Positions 1 to 9,237 of a stretch of DNA of 64,000 nucleotides are shown in pieces. The number at the start of each line of letters is the position of its first letter. The first letter of the stretch is position 1. The translations under genes and the position numbers were made by a program. The notes beneath the pieces were generated by a model that worked only from the letters and a program-made list of their open reading frames with translations, made no database searches and was not told the origin of the DNA. The DNA is from Flavobacterium sp. CF136 (GTDB lineage Bacteria > Bacteroidota > Bacteroidia > Flavobacteriales > Flavobacteriaceae), in assembly GCF_000282055.1 (NCBI RefSeq), contig NZ_AKJZ01000051.1, forward strand, positions 50,388-114,387, written 5' to 3'.

Positions 1-86
1 ATATATTCCGGGTCTGCATATTGCTGTGCGCTTAAATTGCAAAAAGCAAAAAGCAAAAACATCAGACTTATTTTTTTTATTGACAT
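1..86 (-). CDS. Exported protein, N-terminal fragment (cut by window edge)
   Basis: The reverse strand from 86 reads as a 28-residue start with a hydrophobic core ending CNLSAQQ, a clear signal peptide. The rest lies outside the window, so the function cannot be given. It is in the same direction as susC, susD and the PL1 lyase upstream. A terminator-like hairpin (106-150) separates it from the lyase, so it may be transcribed only in part with them. From position alone it is probably another pectin-related secreted enzyme. An ATG with GAGG directly before it supports this start. Confidence 0.6.
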   Translation of the reverse strand, partial: MSIKKISLMFLLFAFCNLSAQQYADPEY

Positions 87-105
87 CCTCTTTTAATTTT
101 TAATG

Positions 106-150
106 AAAATCTCAAGTCAAAAATGCTATCAAATTTTGACTTGAGATTTT
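106..150 (-). terminator. Hairpin after the PL1 lyase gene
   Basis: Perfect 17-bp inverted repeat (arms 106-122 and 134-150, each built on TCTCAAGTCA) with an 11-nt loop, just after the lyase stop codon. The A/T ends of the stem give a T-run on the minus transcript. It probably terminates or attenuates the susCD transcript. Confidence 0.7.
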
Positions 151-154
151 TGAA

Positions 155-1858
155 TTAATCTAATAAAGGCCTAACTAAAGTCTCTTTATTATTAGCTAAA
201 TCTTTCCAATCTACTTTTATCGCAGGGTTTACACCGTTGATGTAATCTTCAATATTAGAATATCCGTCACCGTTTAAATCTCCTTTTGCATCAGAAGGAT
301 CATTTGGATTTAGTCCATATTTTTTCTCCCATTTGTCTGGCATACCATCTTTGTCTGTATCTACATAAGGCTTCCCTTTGTATTCCGGATATCCGCCTAC
401 TTGAGAAATATCGGTTATAATACCTTGTTTATATGAATCCATCGGCAAACGTCTGTGCTCAAATTGATAGAATGTTTTTTTCTCTAATCCTTTTGCATAT
501 TCAGGAACGCCTGTTTTTACAGTTCTAATGATTCTTTCGTCTACTTTATCTCTCAATGGTAAAGTTGCCCCCACATTTTTCAAAACATACTCATAAGCTT
601 CATCCGCTTTCATGATTTTAGAAAACCAAGGCATTGGAAATGGTCTGTCGCTTTTCATTTTATCGAAATAAGTTTTAGCTTCATCATAACCCATTAATTC
701 CCCTTTTTTATTTTCGATTTGAACACCGCCATCCCAGTTGTCTTTGGTTACTTTTTCGTTACCATTTACTATATTTCCTGTTACGTATGCTCTACCAAAA
801 ACCATATAAGACAATTTGCTTCTTCCTGATTCCGGTTTTAAAATTCTGTAACTAATAGGTTCGTTTAAATTAGTTACTGGTCCCGGTTTGTAAAAGTTAT
901 TAATGATATTATAATTGGCTGTGTAATCTCCTCCGTCAGTAGATCTGTTGTACCAGTTATAAACCACATTATTTACAAAATTAAAAATACCGTTCCACCC
1001 AATAGATGGATTCCTACCAGCATTACTCGCCCACATATTTCTCATAAAAGAGCAATTTTCTCCACCCAAAGTACTTCCGAAAGCATGATTGTAAGTATCC
1101 AATGCTTCACCGAACAAACTGTTTTGAATTGTGATATTTACAGTTGGTTTCTTTTCATCAGGATAACCTGCACCCGGACTGTACATGTGTCGGTACATAG
1201 ACATATTTTCGTCTAATCCCCAAGTAGCAGAAACGTGATCTATCATGATATTCCCAACTGGATTCCCTCCTATTGAATCATCTCTACGACCAACGAAAGT
1301 TTCACCTCGACGGAAACGCATATGACGAATAACGACATCGTGAGTGTTAATCCAAATAGATTCACCAGCTACGCAGATACCATCACCTGGAGCAGTTTGT
1401 CCTGCAATAGTAATGTAAGGCGCACGAATAATTAAAGGGGCTTTGATTCTAATAATTCCCGAAACGTTGAAAACAATGATTCTGGCTCCCCCTTTTTCAC
1501 AAGCTTCACGTAAAGTTCCCGGTCCTCTGTCTTCCAGACTTGTAACGATATAAACATTTCCACCACGCCCCCCATAAGTATACATACCTCCTCCTTCAGC
1601 ACCTGGAAAAGCAGGTATGGATGCCTGTGGTAAATCGTTTGGTCTGGATGCCCACGGAATATAAGGTTTACCTTGTTTAGCTTCTTCTTCAATAATTACA
1701 AGTGCCTTTTCCCATGCTTCATCAGAAAGTCTATCTGCTTCATCTATAAAAGCTTTAGATTGTGCTGCCATTTCAGGACTTATTTTTGGGTACTGGGCAA
1801 AACATTCTATAGTCCCTAAAAACAAGAGAAATACAATGGATAATGTGGTTGTTTTCAT
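155..1858 (-). CDS. Secreted pectate lyase, PL1-type beta-helix
   Basis: Cleaves de-esterified homogalacturonan by beta-elimination. A signal peptide covers about residues 1-22. The parallel beta-helix begins at AFPGAEGGG (about 83), followed by the GGRGG, DRGPGTLREA and ITIAGQTAPGDG signatures that mark Bacteroidota PL1-like lyases. The C-terminus (about 500-545) carries two Asp-rich calcium loops of the thrombospondin-3/EF-hand type (DTDKDGMPDKWE and DLNGDGYSNIEDY), usual in this subfamily. At 567 residues it has a typical length. It lies 89 bp after susD with a hairpin between, so it is probably co-regulated with the transporter pair. The second PL1 protein in this window (12377-14836) shares the core but has a long N-terminal extension. 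Family assignment is firm; exact substrate is inferred. Confidence 0.9.
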   Translation of the reverse strand: MKTTTLSIVFLLFLGTIECFAQYPKISPEMAAQSKAFIDEADRLSDEAWEKALVIIEEEAKQGKPYIPWASRPNDLPQASIPAFPGAEGGGMYTYGGRGGNVYIVTSLEDRGPGTLREACEKGGARIIVFNVSGIIRIKAPLIIRAPYITIAGQTAPGDGICVAGESIWINTHDVVIRHMRFRRGETFVGRRDDSIGGNPVGNIMIDHVSATWGLDENMSMYRHMYSPGAGYPDEKKPTVNITIQNSLFGEALDTYNHAFGSTLGGENCSFMRNMWASNAGRNPSIGWNGIFNFVNNVVYNWYNRSTDGGDYTANYNIINNFYKPGPVTNLNEPISYRILKPESGRSKLSYMVFGRAYVTGNIVNGNEKVTKDNWDGGVQIENKKGELMGYDEAKTYFDKMKSDRPFPMPWFSKIMKADEAYEYVLKNVGATLPLRDKVDERIIRTVKTGVPEYAKGLEKKTFYQFEHRRLPMDSYKQGIITDISQVGGYPEYKGKPYVDTDKDGMPDKWEKKYGLNPNDPSDAKGDLNGDGYSNIEDYINGVNPAIKVDWKDLANNKETLVRPLLD

Positions 1859-1887
1859 GTTAATTTTTAATTATATAATCGTTTTTT

Positions 1888-1927
1888 AAACAAATCACCT
1901 GTATCTTAGGAATACAGGTGATTGTTT
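1888..1927 (-). terminator. Hairpin between susD and the PL1 lyase
   Basis: A 12-bp perfect stem (1893-1904 with 1912-1923, core ATCACCTGTAT) with a 7-nt loop, extended by four more pairs after one bulged base. There is no clean T-run, so it may act as an attenuator or mRNA-processing signal that lowers lyase expression relative to susCD. Confidence 0.55.
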
Positions 1928-1947
1928 ATATAGAGTTTTAATAGTAA

Positions 1948-3978
1948 TTATTTAAGCGGATCAAATGAACCACCCCAACCTTGAGTCTGCTCTAAATATG
2001 GAGAAGAATCTAATAATGATTGATATATTCCAAAATAATAATATTGACTATACCAGATAAACTTCCAATTATTTGTTGTAGGATCTAAATTATCTTTTTC
2101 TACAATATCAAAATAATTGGTATATAAATAATCTATATAGGCATCATAATTCGGTATTACTGTACCAGGATTTTTTCCTGTTGCAGGAATGGTATAAGGG
2201 AAAACAGGATCTCTGTTTACTATTGGAGCTACTCCGGCAGCATTTGCTAAGAAAGGATCTGTCGCTGCAATATATTTTGTACCATCCGTTTTTTTAGCAA
2301 CAATAAAATAACCTGTTCTTCTAGTCCCGTTTAAAGGAGCTACTCCCAATCTTGCAGTAGTTGGTCCATCTTCAAAAAGTTTCCAACGTCTTAAATCGTA
2401 AAAACGTTTATTTTCATATGCAAATTCAATTTTTCTTTCATTAAGCACCGCTGCAAAGTGCTGATCTCTTGAAGTAACATCTGCCAAACCATAATGACCA
2501 TCTCCATTGGTAATTCCTGCACGAATTCTAACTGATTCGATTAGCGATTTACCTTCTGCTAAATTATTAATACCTATTGCAGATTCAGCTAAATTTAAAA
2601 CTACTTCAGCAAAACGCATTTCCATATAATCTGTACCACTATTTAGGTAACCGGTAGCATTACTTGCTCCTTCATTAGTAGCTTTTCTCAAATATATCCC
2701 ACTTGAATTTGCGCCAAGTGATTCCGTAGTTTTATCAGGATTTGGAGCAGCTACTGTAGGTGCTTTAGAATACCATGTATAAGTCCATTGTTTAAAGGCT
2801 GTATTTTCAGTAAATTTCCAAGTTGCACCATTATAAGCAAAAGTTTTGTAAAATCTTGGATCTCTGTTTTTATAGAACAATACTGGATTATAAGCCGCAT
2901 TTCCTACTATACTTTTACCATCAGCCATCGGGAAGGCATCTACCATTTGTTTAGTTGGAGAAATCGCACCATTTCCACCAGAAGCTTTAGAACGAACAGC
3001 TCTTTCCCAACCGTTATTTTTTTGAAGATTTGCTGCTGCTGAATTATTAAAACCATAAACAATTACTGCCTCCGGATTATTAACCTCAGTAAACCACATA
3101 TTACCCCAAGCTACACCATTTGCAGCACCTCCTGCAACAAAAAGGCCTTTTCCCTGGCTTTCTAAAAGTGTTTTGGCTGCAAGATTGGCATCATAAGCAC
3201 GTTTCCATCGTTGTACATCATCTGTTGGATTAAAAATTGGACTCGCCCAAGTCAATAATACACGACCTTTGAAAGCTGCTACACCACCACTGGTAATTCT
3301 TCCCCAATTTGCACTTGACCATGTCACATCCTTTAATAAATCTTGTGCTTTATCTAAATCTGAAATAATTTGTTCAATACATTCAGAAGTAGAACTTCTT
3401 GGAACTTCAGCTTCAGTTGAGCCTTCATCAATAATAGGATTTTGTGCTGTTAAAACGATTGGAACACCTCCGTACAATTTTACCATTTCATAATATTGAT
3501 AAGCTCTCCAAAAATACATTTGTCCTTTCAAAGGATTTTTATCGGCATCAGCCATACCGTTTTTATCAATTCCATCTAAGAAAATATTAATTTGCCTTAG
3601 ACGTGTCCAGGTATTATTAGCAATACTTGAAGAGACTCTGCTACCTATATATGGTAAACAATGTGCATTAAGAGGTGATATTGAAGTCCAGGGCTTATTC
3701 CAGTTAACTTCTCCTGCCAACTCTTCAGTTGTTTGAGAAAAATCATCATTTCCTCCAGCTGCCAAATCCCATGTGTTAATAGCTGCATTATTACCAGGTA
3801 AAAACAAGCTGTATACATAATCTACATATTGTGAAGCCAATGCAGGTACTTTAAATACATCTTCATTTACACCAGCGTAATCTTTCTTTTCTTCAAGAAA
3901 ATCATCATTACAACTTGTTAGTGAAAAGGTTGCCAAAAGAGTAAACAAACCTATCGCTTTTATATATTTTATTTTCAT
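1948..3978 (-). CDS. SusD/RagB-family glycan-binding lipoprotein
   Basis: Surface lipoprotein that captures oligosaccharides and sits as a lid on its SusC partner. The first 23 residues form a lipoprotein signal ending LTSC, with the acylated Cys at 23, followed by the acidic stretch NDDFLEE common to SusD proteins. The middle has the alpha-helical TPR-like features of the family (RAYQYYEMVKLYGGVPIV) and the C-terminal part has LNERKIEFAYENKRFYDLRRW, a hallmark of RagB/SusD. The length of 676 residues is at the upper end for the family. The gene starts 26 bp after susC. The ligand is inferred from the neighbours to be a pectin or rhamnogalacturonan fragment. Confidence 0.95.
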   Translation of the reverse strand: MKIKYIKAIGLFTLLATFSLTSCNDDFLEEKKDYAGVNEDVFKVPALASQYVDYVYSLFLPGNNAAINTWDLAAGGNDDFSQTTEELAGEVNWNKPWTSISPLNAHCLPYIGSRVSSSIANNTWTRLRQINIFLDGIDKNGMADADKNPLKGQMYFWRAYQYYEMVKLYGGVPIVLTAQNPIIDEGSTEAEVPRSSTSECIEQIISDLDKAQDLLKDVTWSSANWGRITSGGVAAFKGRVLLTWASPIFNPTDDVQRWKRAYDANLAAKTLLESQGKGLFVAGGAANGVAWGNMWFTEVNNPEAVIVYGFNNSAAANLQKNNGWERAVRSKASGGNGAISPTKQMVDAFPMADGKSIVGNAAYNPVLFYKNRDPRFYKTFAYNGATWKFTENTAFKQWTYTWYSKAPTVAAPNPDKTTESLGANSSGIYLRKATNEGASNATGYLNSGTDYMEMRFAEVVLNLAESAIGINNLAEGKSLIESVRIRAGITNGDGHYGLADVTSRDQHFAAVLNERKIEFAYENKRFYDLRRWKLFEDGPTTARLGVAPLNGTRRTGYFIVAKKTDGTKYIAATDPFLANAAGVAPIVNRDPVFPYTIPATGKNPGTVIPNYDAYIDYLYTNYFDIVEKDNLDPTTNNWKFIWYSQYYYFGIYQSLLDSSPYLEQTQGWGGSFDPLK

Positions 3979-4004
3979 AATCTTAATTTTTAATAATCAT
4001 TAAA

Positions 4005-7000
4005 TTAGAATCCTACATTTAATCCCAGTGATAGCGTACGCAGGGTAGGATAGTCCAAATAACTACCATTTGCCTCCTGAAAACTGTATGGATTATAAAT
4101 GTTAAAAGGATTAAGTGCAACAAAATTTAATTTACAACTACTCATATTAATAGCTTTCAAAGCTTTTTGTGGTAATGCGTAACTAAGCGTGATATTTCTA
4201 CATGCTATTCTAAAAGAATCAACTTCCCAAAATTTAGATGATACTGAATTAATATCCGCAAAAGCCGGATTAGGCATTGAACCATTAGGATTAAGTGTTG
4301 GATCATAAATATCATTCCAAATGGATACTGTATTATCTACAATTTGAGGTATTTTAGTTTTTAATGGTTTTCTGGCGTCGCTGCCAATTTCAGACCAACC
4401 TCCAAAAGAAGCATTCACTACTGTATTTAAGCTAAATGACTTATAAGCAAAACGTAAAGTAGTCCCTAATCCGTATTGACTATTAGATTTTCTGGATAAT
4501 CTTACCTGATCGTTTACATCAATAATACCGTCTGGCGCCGCAAATTGACCGTTTCCTAAATAAGCTCCTCTTATATCTCTATAATATAACATTCCTGGTT
4601 TAAGTTGAGATGGTGAATATGAAGCACTCCCCTCAATATTTTTAACTGCTGTAATTTTGTATTCACTTACATAAGCGTCTATATCTGCCTGTGATTTAAA
4701 CATTCCTAGATAATCATACCCCCAAACACCATTATCAGTTGATTCTCCTGGTTTTGGATTCCATGGTTTTAAAATATCTTCATTATTAAAGTCCCCTTTA
4801 ATCAATTTATTACCAGACCAGCCAAAACGCAGATCAATACCATAACTTGTATTTTGTCCAATCTTATCATTCCAACCCAAAGCCAATTCATACCCATAAG
4901 TATCCATTTTGCCATAATTTTGAGCCGCTACAGTCCCACCAATTGTAAAAGGTAAATTACCTGTTACATTCATAAGTAAATTTGTTCCAATATTATAATA
5001 CACTTCTGCTGTAGCTGACAATCTATTATTTAAAAATCTGGTATCAATTCCAAAATTAGTTTTTACTTCATCACTCCAGGTAGCATCTGGATTTGGAGAA
5101 GCTTCCATTTTCCATCCATTAGTCATATCTCCATTTCCTCCAAATACACCTCCTTTATTTGCCTGAAAAGTATATCGTTGTCTCCATTGCCAAGCTTTTG
5201 TATCATCTTTTCCTAATAAACCTACTGAATATCTAAATTTAAGAAAATCTATTACCGAAGAATCAAAGAAATCTTCTTTAGAAACCACCCAACCCACAGA
5301 TGCAGAATAAAAGTTACCCCAATAATTTTCCGGCGAAAACTTAGTCGAAGCATCTGTTCTGTATAAAAACTCGACTAAATACTTATCATCATAAGCATAG
5401 TTTAACCTTCCAACGTATGACAATGAACCACTTTCATTTTTTGTAGTTGTTCCATCAATAGTACCAGTAGCAGTGTTAAATTGTCCATTTGTCCCTTCTA
5501 AAACATTTGTTTTTAAAACACGTTCTTTGTTTGAAGTAGCTTCAGCTTTTTCTATTCCAAATAAACCATTTATACTATGTTTCCCAAAAGTGCGATCATA
5601 TGAAAGAGTAAAATTTAATTGCTCTGATAATATTGTTGTATTATCAAATAACAATAAATCACCGTTAGAATATTTAGTGGTTTTAATTGGAGCGTCAGTA
5701 ATGTCATCATTAAAAATATGACCGTTAGCCCCTAAACCTTTAAACTGGTACAAAGTATATGTTGTTCCCACTTGTGTACCTCTGGTATTACCCATGTTAC
5801 GGGCATATGCACCTCTGGCCATCAATCCCTTAACAAAAGGAACTTTGTACTCCGTATACATATTTATCGTCATTGTATTTGCAGTAGTTTCTGCAAGATT
5901 ATTCAAACGTTTAATTTCCGAATAATGATAACGCTGATTTGCATCTGTATTTCCAGGTAACTCAATTGCCATTCCATTTACATAATTAGGTATATAAGGA
6001 ATATGAGTTAATAATTCATTATAATCATTTTCTTCTTTCTCTCCACCGATTTTATTGAATGTTTTTACCTGATCAGAATAGTAACCGGATAATTGTAATC
6101 CCGCTTTCCAGTTATTTGTTAATTTTACATCAGTACCGGCTCTAAAGTTCCATTTAGTATAGTCTAAAGTACTTAAATTTCCATTTTGTTTGTAATAAGA
6201 GGCTCCAGCAAAATAAGTAGCTTTATCAGAACCTCCGCTTACGTTTAAATTATGACGCATGTTATAAGATGGCTTCCACTCATCATCTAAATAAGTATTT
6301 TGCAGTGTTTTAAAATAGTCTAATTCGTCTTGTGAAAAGAAATATTGTGGATCTGTCGAAGTTTGATTATATCCATTAGAGCCATTCATAATATTAACGT
6401 ATTGTCCAAATTCATAAGCATTCAGCATTTTTGATTGATATGTCTTATCATTGGCTCCATAAGAACCACTATACGAAAATTTTGGATCTCCTTTAGTCCC
6501 TCTTTTAGTCGTTACCAAAACTACCCCTGAACCAGAACGTGATCCATAAATAGCTGCCGCAGCATCTTTAAGAAAAGAGATACTTTCTACTTCTGATGCA
6601 TCTAAATTATCAAAAAGCGTACTATCATTTAAACCGTCAGCAGTAGTCTGCAAAACCCCGTCAATAACATATAATGGATTGGTATTTCCTCCGTCTTTAG
6701 CCAAAGAATAAGGCTGGCGTATTGTCAAATTAGACTTAACTCCTGGTCTGGTAGATCCTCCTGATATCCCTACTCCAAGAACCCTTCCTTGTATAGCTGT
6801 ACCTAAATCTCCAACTGGCAAATCTGTTATTTCGCTCATCTTTACACTTTCTACAGCACTTGTAAGATGACTTTTCTTTTGACTTGTATACCCTACAACA
6901 ACAATATTGTCTAGTTGATTAGAATCTTCATGTAGTTTAGCGTCAACAGTAGTACGACCCGACAAAGGAATTTCTATTTTTTTCATTCCGATGAAAGAAA

Positions 7001-7232
7001 AAACCAATGTTGCACCAGGCTTCACACTAATTTCATACTTTCCGTTGTAATCTGTAGTAACGGTGTTTTTTGAAGATTTTTCAGTAACATTTACTCCTGG
7101 TATAAGGCCTCCTGAATTGTCTGTAACAGTTCCTGTTACTTTAATTTGACTGCTTGCGGTTTGAGCATAAGTGAGCATACTCATTAGTGCAAACAAAATA
7201 AAACTACATCTCTTTATAAGTGCTTGTTTCAT
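4005..7232 (-). CDS. SusC/RagA-family TonB-dependent outer-membrane transporter
   Basis: Imports glycan fragments across the outer membrane using TonB energy. Order of parts: signal peptide (1-23), a carboxypeptidase-regulatory-like domain (about 30-105, KVTGTVTDNSGGLIPGVNV), a TonB plug starting near VVVGYTSQKKSHLTSAV and containing the SusC signature LYVIDGVLQ, then a long beta-barrel ending in LGLNVGF with the terminal aromatic residue. The length of 1075 residues is normal. It is the only SusC in the window and pairs with the adjacent SusD. The upstream region carries a promoter with the shared CAGGA direct repeat (7373-7417). There is no N-terminal anti-sigma-interaction (STN) domain, so control through an ECF sigma/anti-sigma pair is unlikely. 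Confidence 0.95.
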   Translation of the reverse strand: MKQALIKRCSFILFALMSMLTYAQTASSQIKVTGTVTDNSGGLIPGVNVTEKSSKNTVTTDYNGKYEISVKPGATLVFSFIGMKKIEIPLSGRTTVDAKLHEDSNQLDNIVVVGYTSQKKSHLTSAVESVKMSEITDLPVGDLGTAIQGRVLGVGISGGSTRPGVKSNLTIRQPYSLAKDGGNTNPLYVIDGVLQTTADGLNDSTLFDNLDASEVESISFLKDAAAAIYGSRSGSGVVLVTTKRGTKGDPKFSYSGSYGANDKTYQSKMLNAYEFGQYVNIMNGSNGYNQTSTDPQYFFSQDELDYFKTLQNTYLDDEWKPSYNMRHNLNVSGGSDKATYFAGASYYKQNGNLSTLDYTKWNFRAGTDVKLTNNWKAGLQLSGYYSDQVKTFNKIGGEKEENDYNELLTHIPYIPNYVNGMAIELPGNTDANQRYHYSEIKRLNNLAETTANTMTINMYTEYKVPFVKGLMARGAYARNMGNTRGTQVGTTYTLYQFKGLGANGHIFNDDITDAPIKTTKYSNGDLLLFDNTTILSEQLNFTLSYDRTFGKHSINGLFGIEKAEATSNKERVLKTNVLEGTNGQFNTATGTIDGTTTKNESGSLSYVGRLNYAYDDKYLVEFLYRTDASTKFSPENYWGNFYSASVGWVVSKEDFFDSSVIDFLKFRYSVGLLGKDDTKAWQWRQRYTFQANKGGVFGGNGDMTNGWKMEASPNPDATWSDEVKTNFGIDTRFLNNRLSATAEVYYNIGTNLLMNVTGNLPFTIGGTVAAQNYGKMDTYGYELALGWNDKIGQNTSYGIDLRFGWSGNKLIKGDFNNEDILKPWNPKPGESTDNGVWGYDYLGMFKSQADIDAYVSEYKITAVKNIEGSASYSPSQLKPGMLYYRDIRGAYLGNGQFAAPDGIIDVNDQVRLSRKSNSQYGLGTTLRFAYKSFSLNTVVNASFGGWSEIGSDARKPLKTKIPQIVDNTVSIWNDIYDPTLNPNGSMPNPAFADINSVSSKFWEVDSFRIACRNITLSYALPQKALKAINMSSCKLNFVALNPFNIYNPYSFQEANGSYLDYPTLRTLSLGLNVGF

Positions 7233-7372
7233 AAATGTTTGATTTTAATTAATAGTTAGGTTAGTTAGTTTATAAAAAAGTATTTTCTTTTACAGTTAAA
7301 TACTGCTGCATATTAAAGGATAAGATGCTTGCAAAAAATTTTAAACGTTGAAAATACATTTATTATTAGTTC

Positions 7373-7417
7373 CAAAAATATAACGATTGCGTAACAGAAC
7401 TGTCCTGTTGCATCCTG
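7373..7417 (-). promoter_or_regulatory. susC promoter with AraC-type CAGGA direct repeat
   Basis: On the minus strand a direct repeat CAGGA-N5-CAGGA (7417-7413 and 7407-7403, plus strand TGTCCTGTTGCATCCTG) is followed after 22 nt by TATTTTTG (7380-7373), a good match to the Bacteroidota -7 box TAnnTTTG. No TTTG -33 box is seen, as expected for an activator-dependent promoter. The same layout recurs before 39291 and 47965. The 10-bp period equals one helical turn. The activator itself is not in the window. Confidence 0.6.
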
Positions 7418-7642
7418 CCTAAATATAATTATCAAAAATATTGAGATAAAAAAATCATATCAGCAAAAAAGGGAGAAACAAAATATATTAAACAAATAAA
7501 AGAAGCTAAAAAATTGAATTTAATGAGATTTGAAAACCAATAGGTAAGAAAATACATCCCGAAAGAAACGAATTTAACAAAATGTCTCTCAAAATATAAA
7601 AATTGAATATTCGAAAAGTAGTAATCAATTGAAATTTTTAAA

Positions 7643-7664
7643 ATACTAATTCGTTAATTAGTAT
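7643..7664. repeat. Perfect palindrome ATACTAATT-N4-AATTAGTAT
   Basis: A 9-bp inverted repeat with a 4-nt spacer, about 410 bp upstream of susC. It has no T-run and is too short for a good terminator. It could be a dimeric regulator site or chance in AT-rich DNA. Confidence 0.4.
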
Positions 7665-7927
7665 AATGGCGAAATCATTTTTTGAATTAAAAAACCTACA
7701 CCAGTCAAAATTTAAAGCAAATAAAATTATTTAAAAAAACATAAAAAAAATATTTTTTTGTATCTTTTAAAGGTAAATTCTTGTTAATAGCTTCATGCAA
7801 ATATAAATTCCGGAACAAATATCCTAAGAAGAAAAACAGCTCTTTTATAATTTATGCTACCAGTTATTCGATACTTTAAACCCCGACAGTCAACTAATTA
7901 CAAAACACTGCGGAATCTGAACAATTT

Positions 7928-7978
7928 AAAAAGAGTTTGCTAAAATGTCTTTTAAAACACTTTTAGCAAACTCTTTTT
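7928..7978 (-). terminator. Strong terminator of the 39-kb-to-8-kb gene run
   Basis: Perfect 18-bp inverted repeat (7928-7945 and 7961-7978, core GAGTTTGCTAAAA) with a 15-nt loop. The A-rich and T-rich ends make it usable on both strands. It lies about 240 bp after the pectinesterase stop codon and isolates susC from upstream transcription. Confidence 0.8.
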
Positions 7979-8215
7979 AATTAAACTCTATTGTCAAAAC
8001 AGTATATAAACTTATTTTAAATTTATTTTTACAATTTTTTCACTGTCTTTCCGAAAAAAAAAAGGCTAAAACACTTGTCTCCAGCCAACCTGAAGAAATT
8101 TTTACTTTTATACTCTTTTTCCAATGAATAATCTGCATTGTTGAATCTCCGATTAAATAAATTGTATCACCTTAGATTTAAAACTAATAGCGCGAAAAAA
8201 GCAATTGTCATTATT

Positions 8216-9208
8216 TTATAATTTAGGATTCCAACCATTCAACACTTTATCCAAATCATATTTTTTAAGATCGGATTTTTTCAATTGATGTGACCATGAA
8301 GCTCTTTTGGATATATCTTTTGCACCATCACCTTTACTACCATATTCCGCATAAAAAACAGTTTTTTCTTTATCCGGGAAATTTTTATCCCCTTTCCATG
8401 GATTCCATCCTTCGGAAACAATATGCGAACCTAATTCTGTATTAATGAAAACTGTTTGTGCATAAGGTCGCCATGGACGTCCCAGAAAAACTTTATCTAC
8501 CGTATTGTCTTTCGTCGTTAGCTTACAATCGACAAATACAAACCCACACTTATCTTGTTGTGTAGTAGATGCAGCCGTCACATAAGAATTACTAAGGCTT
8601 TCGACAGTACAATTGTAAAAATAAGCAGTAGCCGCTCCGAAAATAAAATCTGTTGTACCATTAATATAACAGTTTTCGAAATAATTTCTGGTTCCTCCTT
8701 TGGCTAAGTACAAAGTGTCCTGATTTCCTAAAATTGAACAATTTTTAACAGCTACCCTGTCTCCTTCTGTATGCAACGCCACTGCCTGGCCGACTTTACC
8801 GGCTGTGTTTTCTACAGTCAAATTTTCTAAAGAGCAATCGTTTCCCTGAACCAATAAAGTATAAGAAGTATACGTACTGAATTTTGTATCTCCCGTAACA
8901 TCAATCCCTCTGAAAGGTTTTCCCGAATAGTCATTATATGAAATAATCGTTTTCTCCTTGTCAATTCCTTTTAAAGTAATATTTCTTTTAAAAGCAGGAA
9001 TCACTACTTTTTCGTTATAAATGCCAGACTTAATTGTAATGACAACTCGCTTTTCGGCATGATCTCTCACTTTATTGATGGCTTCCTGAATGGTTTTAAA
9101 ATCGCCGGAGCCATCCTGAGCCACTGTCAGTTCAAATCGGTTATCGGTTGTTTGGGCAGATATTATTATAGAACTAAAAGTCAGAAATAAAGTTATAATG
9201 TATTTCAT
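8216..9208 (-). CDS. Secreted pectin methylesterase (CE8)
   Basis: Removes methyl esters from homogalacturonan so that lyases and polygalacturonases can act, releasing methanol. A signal peptide covers residues 1-19. Right-handed beta-helix with the CE8 active-site residues in place: Gln141 in GQAVAL, Asp164 in GNQDTLY, the nucleophile Asp187 in TTDFIFG, and Arg244 in LGRPW. The length of 330 residues is standard. It is the last gene of the long minus-strand run, 29 bp after the esterase gene, with the terminator at 7928-7978 downstream. A paralogue with a C-terminal extension is encoded at 55652-56758. Confidence 0.93.
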   Translation of the reverse strand: MKYIITLFLTFSSIIISAQTTDNRFELTVAQDGSGDFKTIQEAINKVRDHAEKRVVITIKSGIYNEKVVIPAFKRNITLKGIDKEKTIISYNDYSGKPFRGIDVTGDTKFSTYTSYTLLVQGNDCSLENLTVENTAGKVGQAVALHTEGDRVAVKNCSILGNQDTLYLAKGGTRNYFENCYINGTTDFIFGAATAYFYNCTVESLSNSYVTAASTTQQDKCGFVFVDCKLTTKDNTVDKVFLGRPWRPYAQTVFINTELGSHIVSEGWNPWKGDKNFPDKEKTVFYAEYGSKGDGAKDISKRASWSHQLKKSDLKKYDLDKVLNGWNPKL

Positions 9209-9237
9209 AAGTTATAGATGTAGTTAGATTATAAATT

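Larger units (their letters stand above)
7233..8215. other. 983-bp regulatory intergenic region upstream of susC
   Basis: Very AT-rich. It holds the susC promoter and CAGGA repeat (7373-7417), a perfect 9-bp palindrome (7643-7664) and the terminator of the upstream gene run (7928-7978). No convincing gene or tRNA is seen in the rest. The size is unusual for this compact region. Confidence 0.7.
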
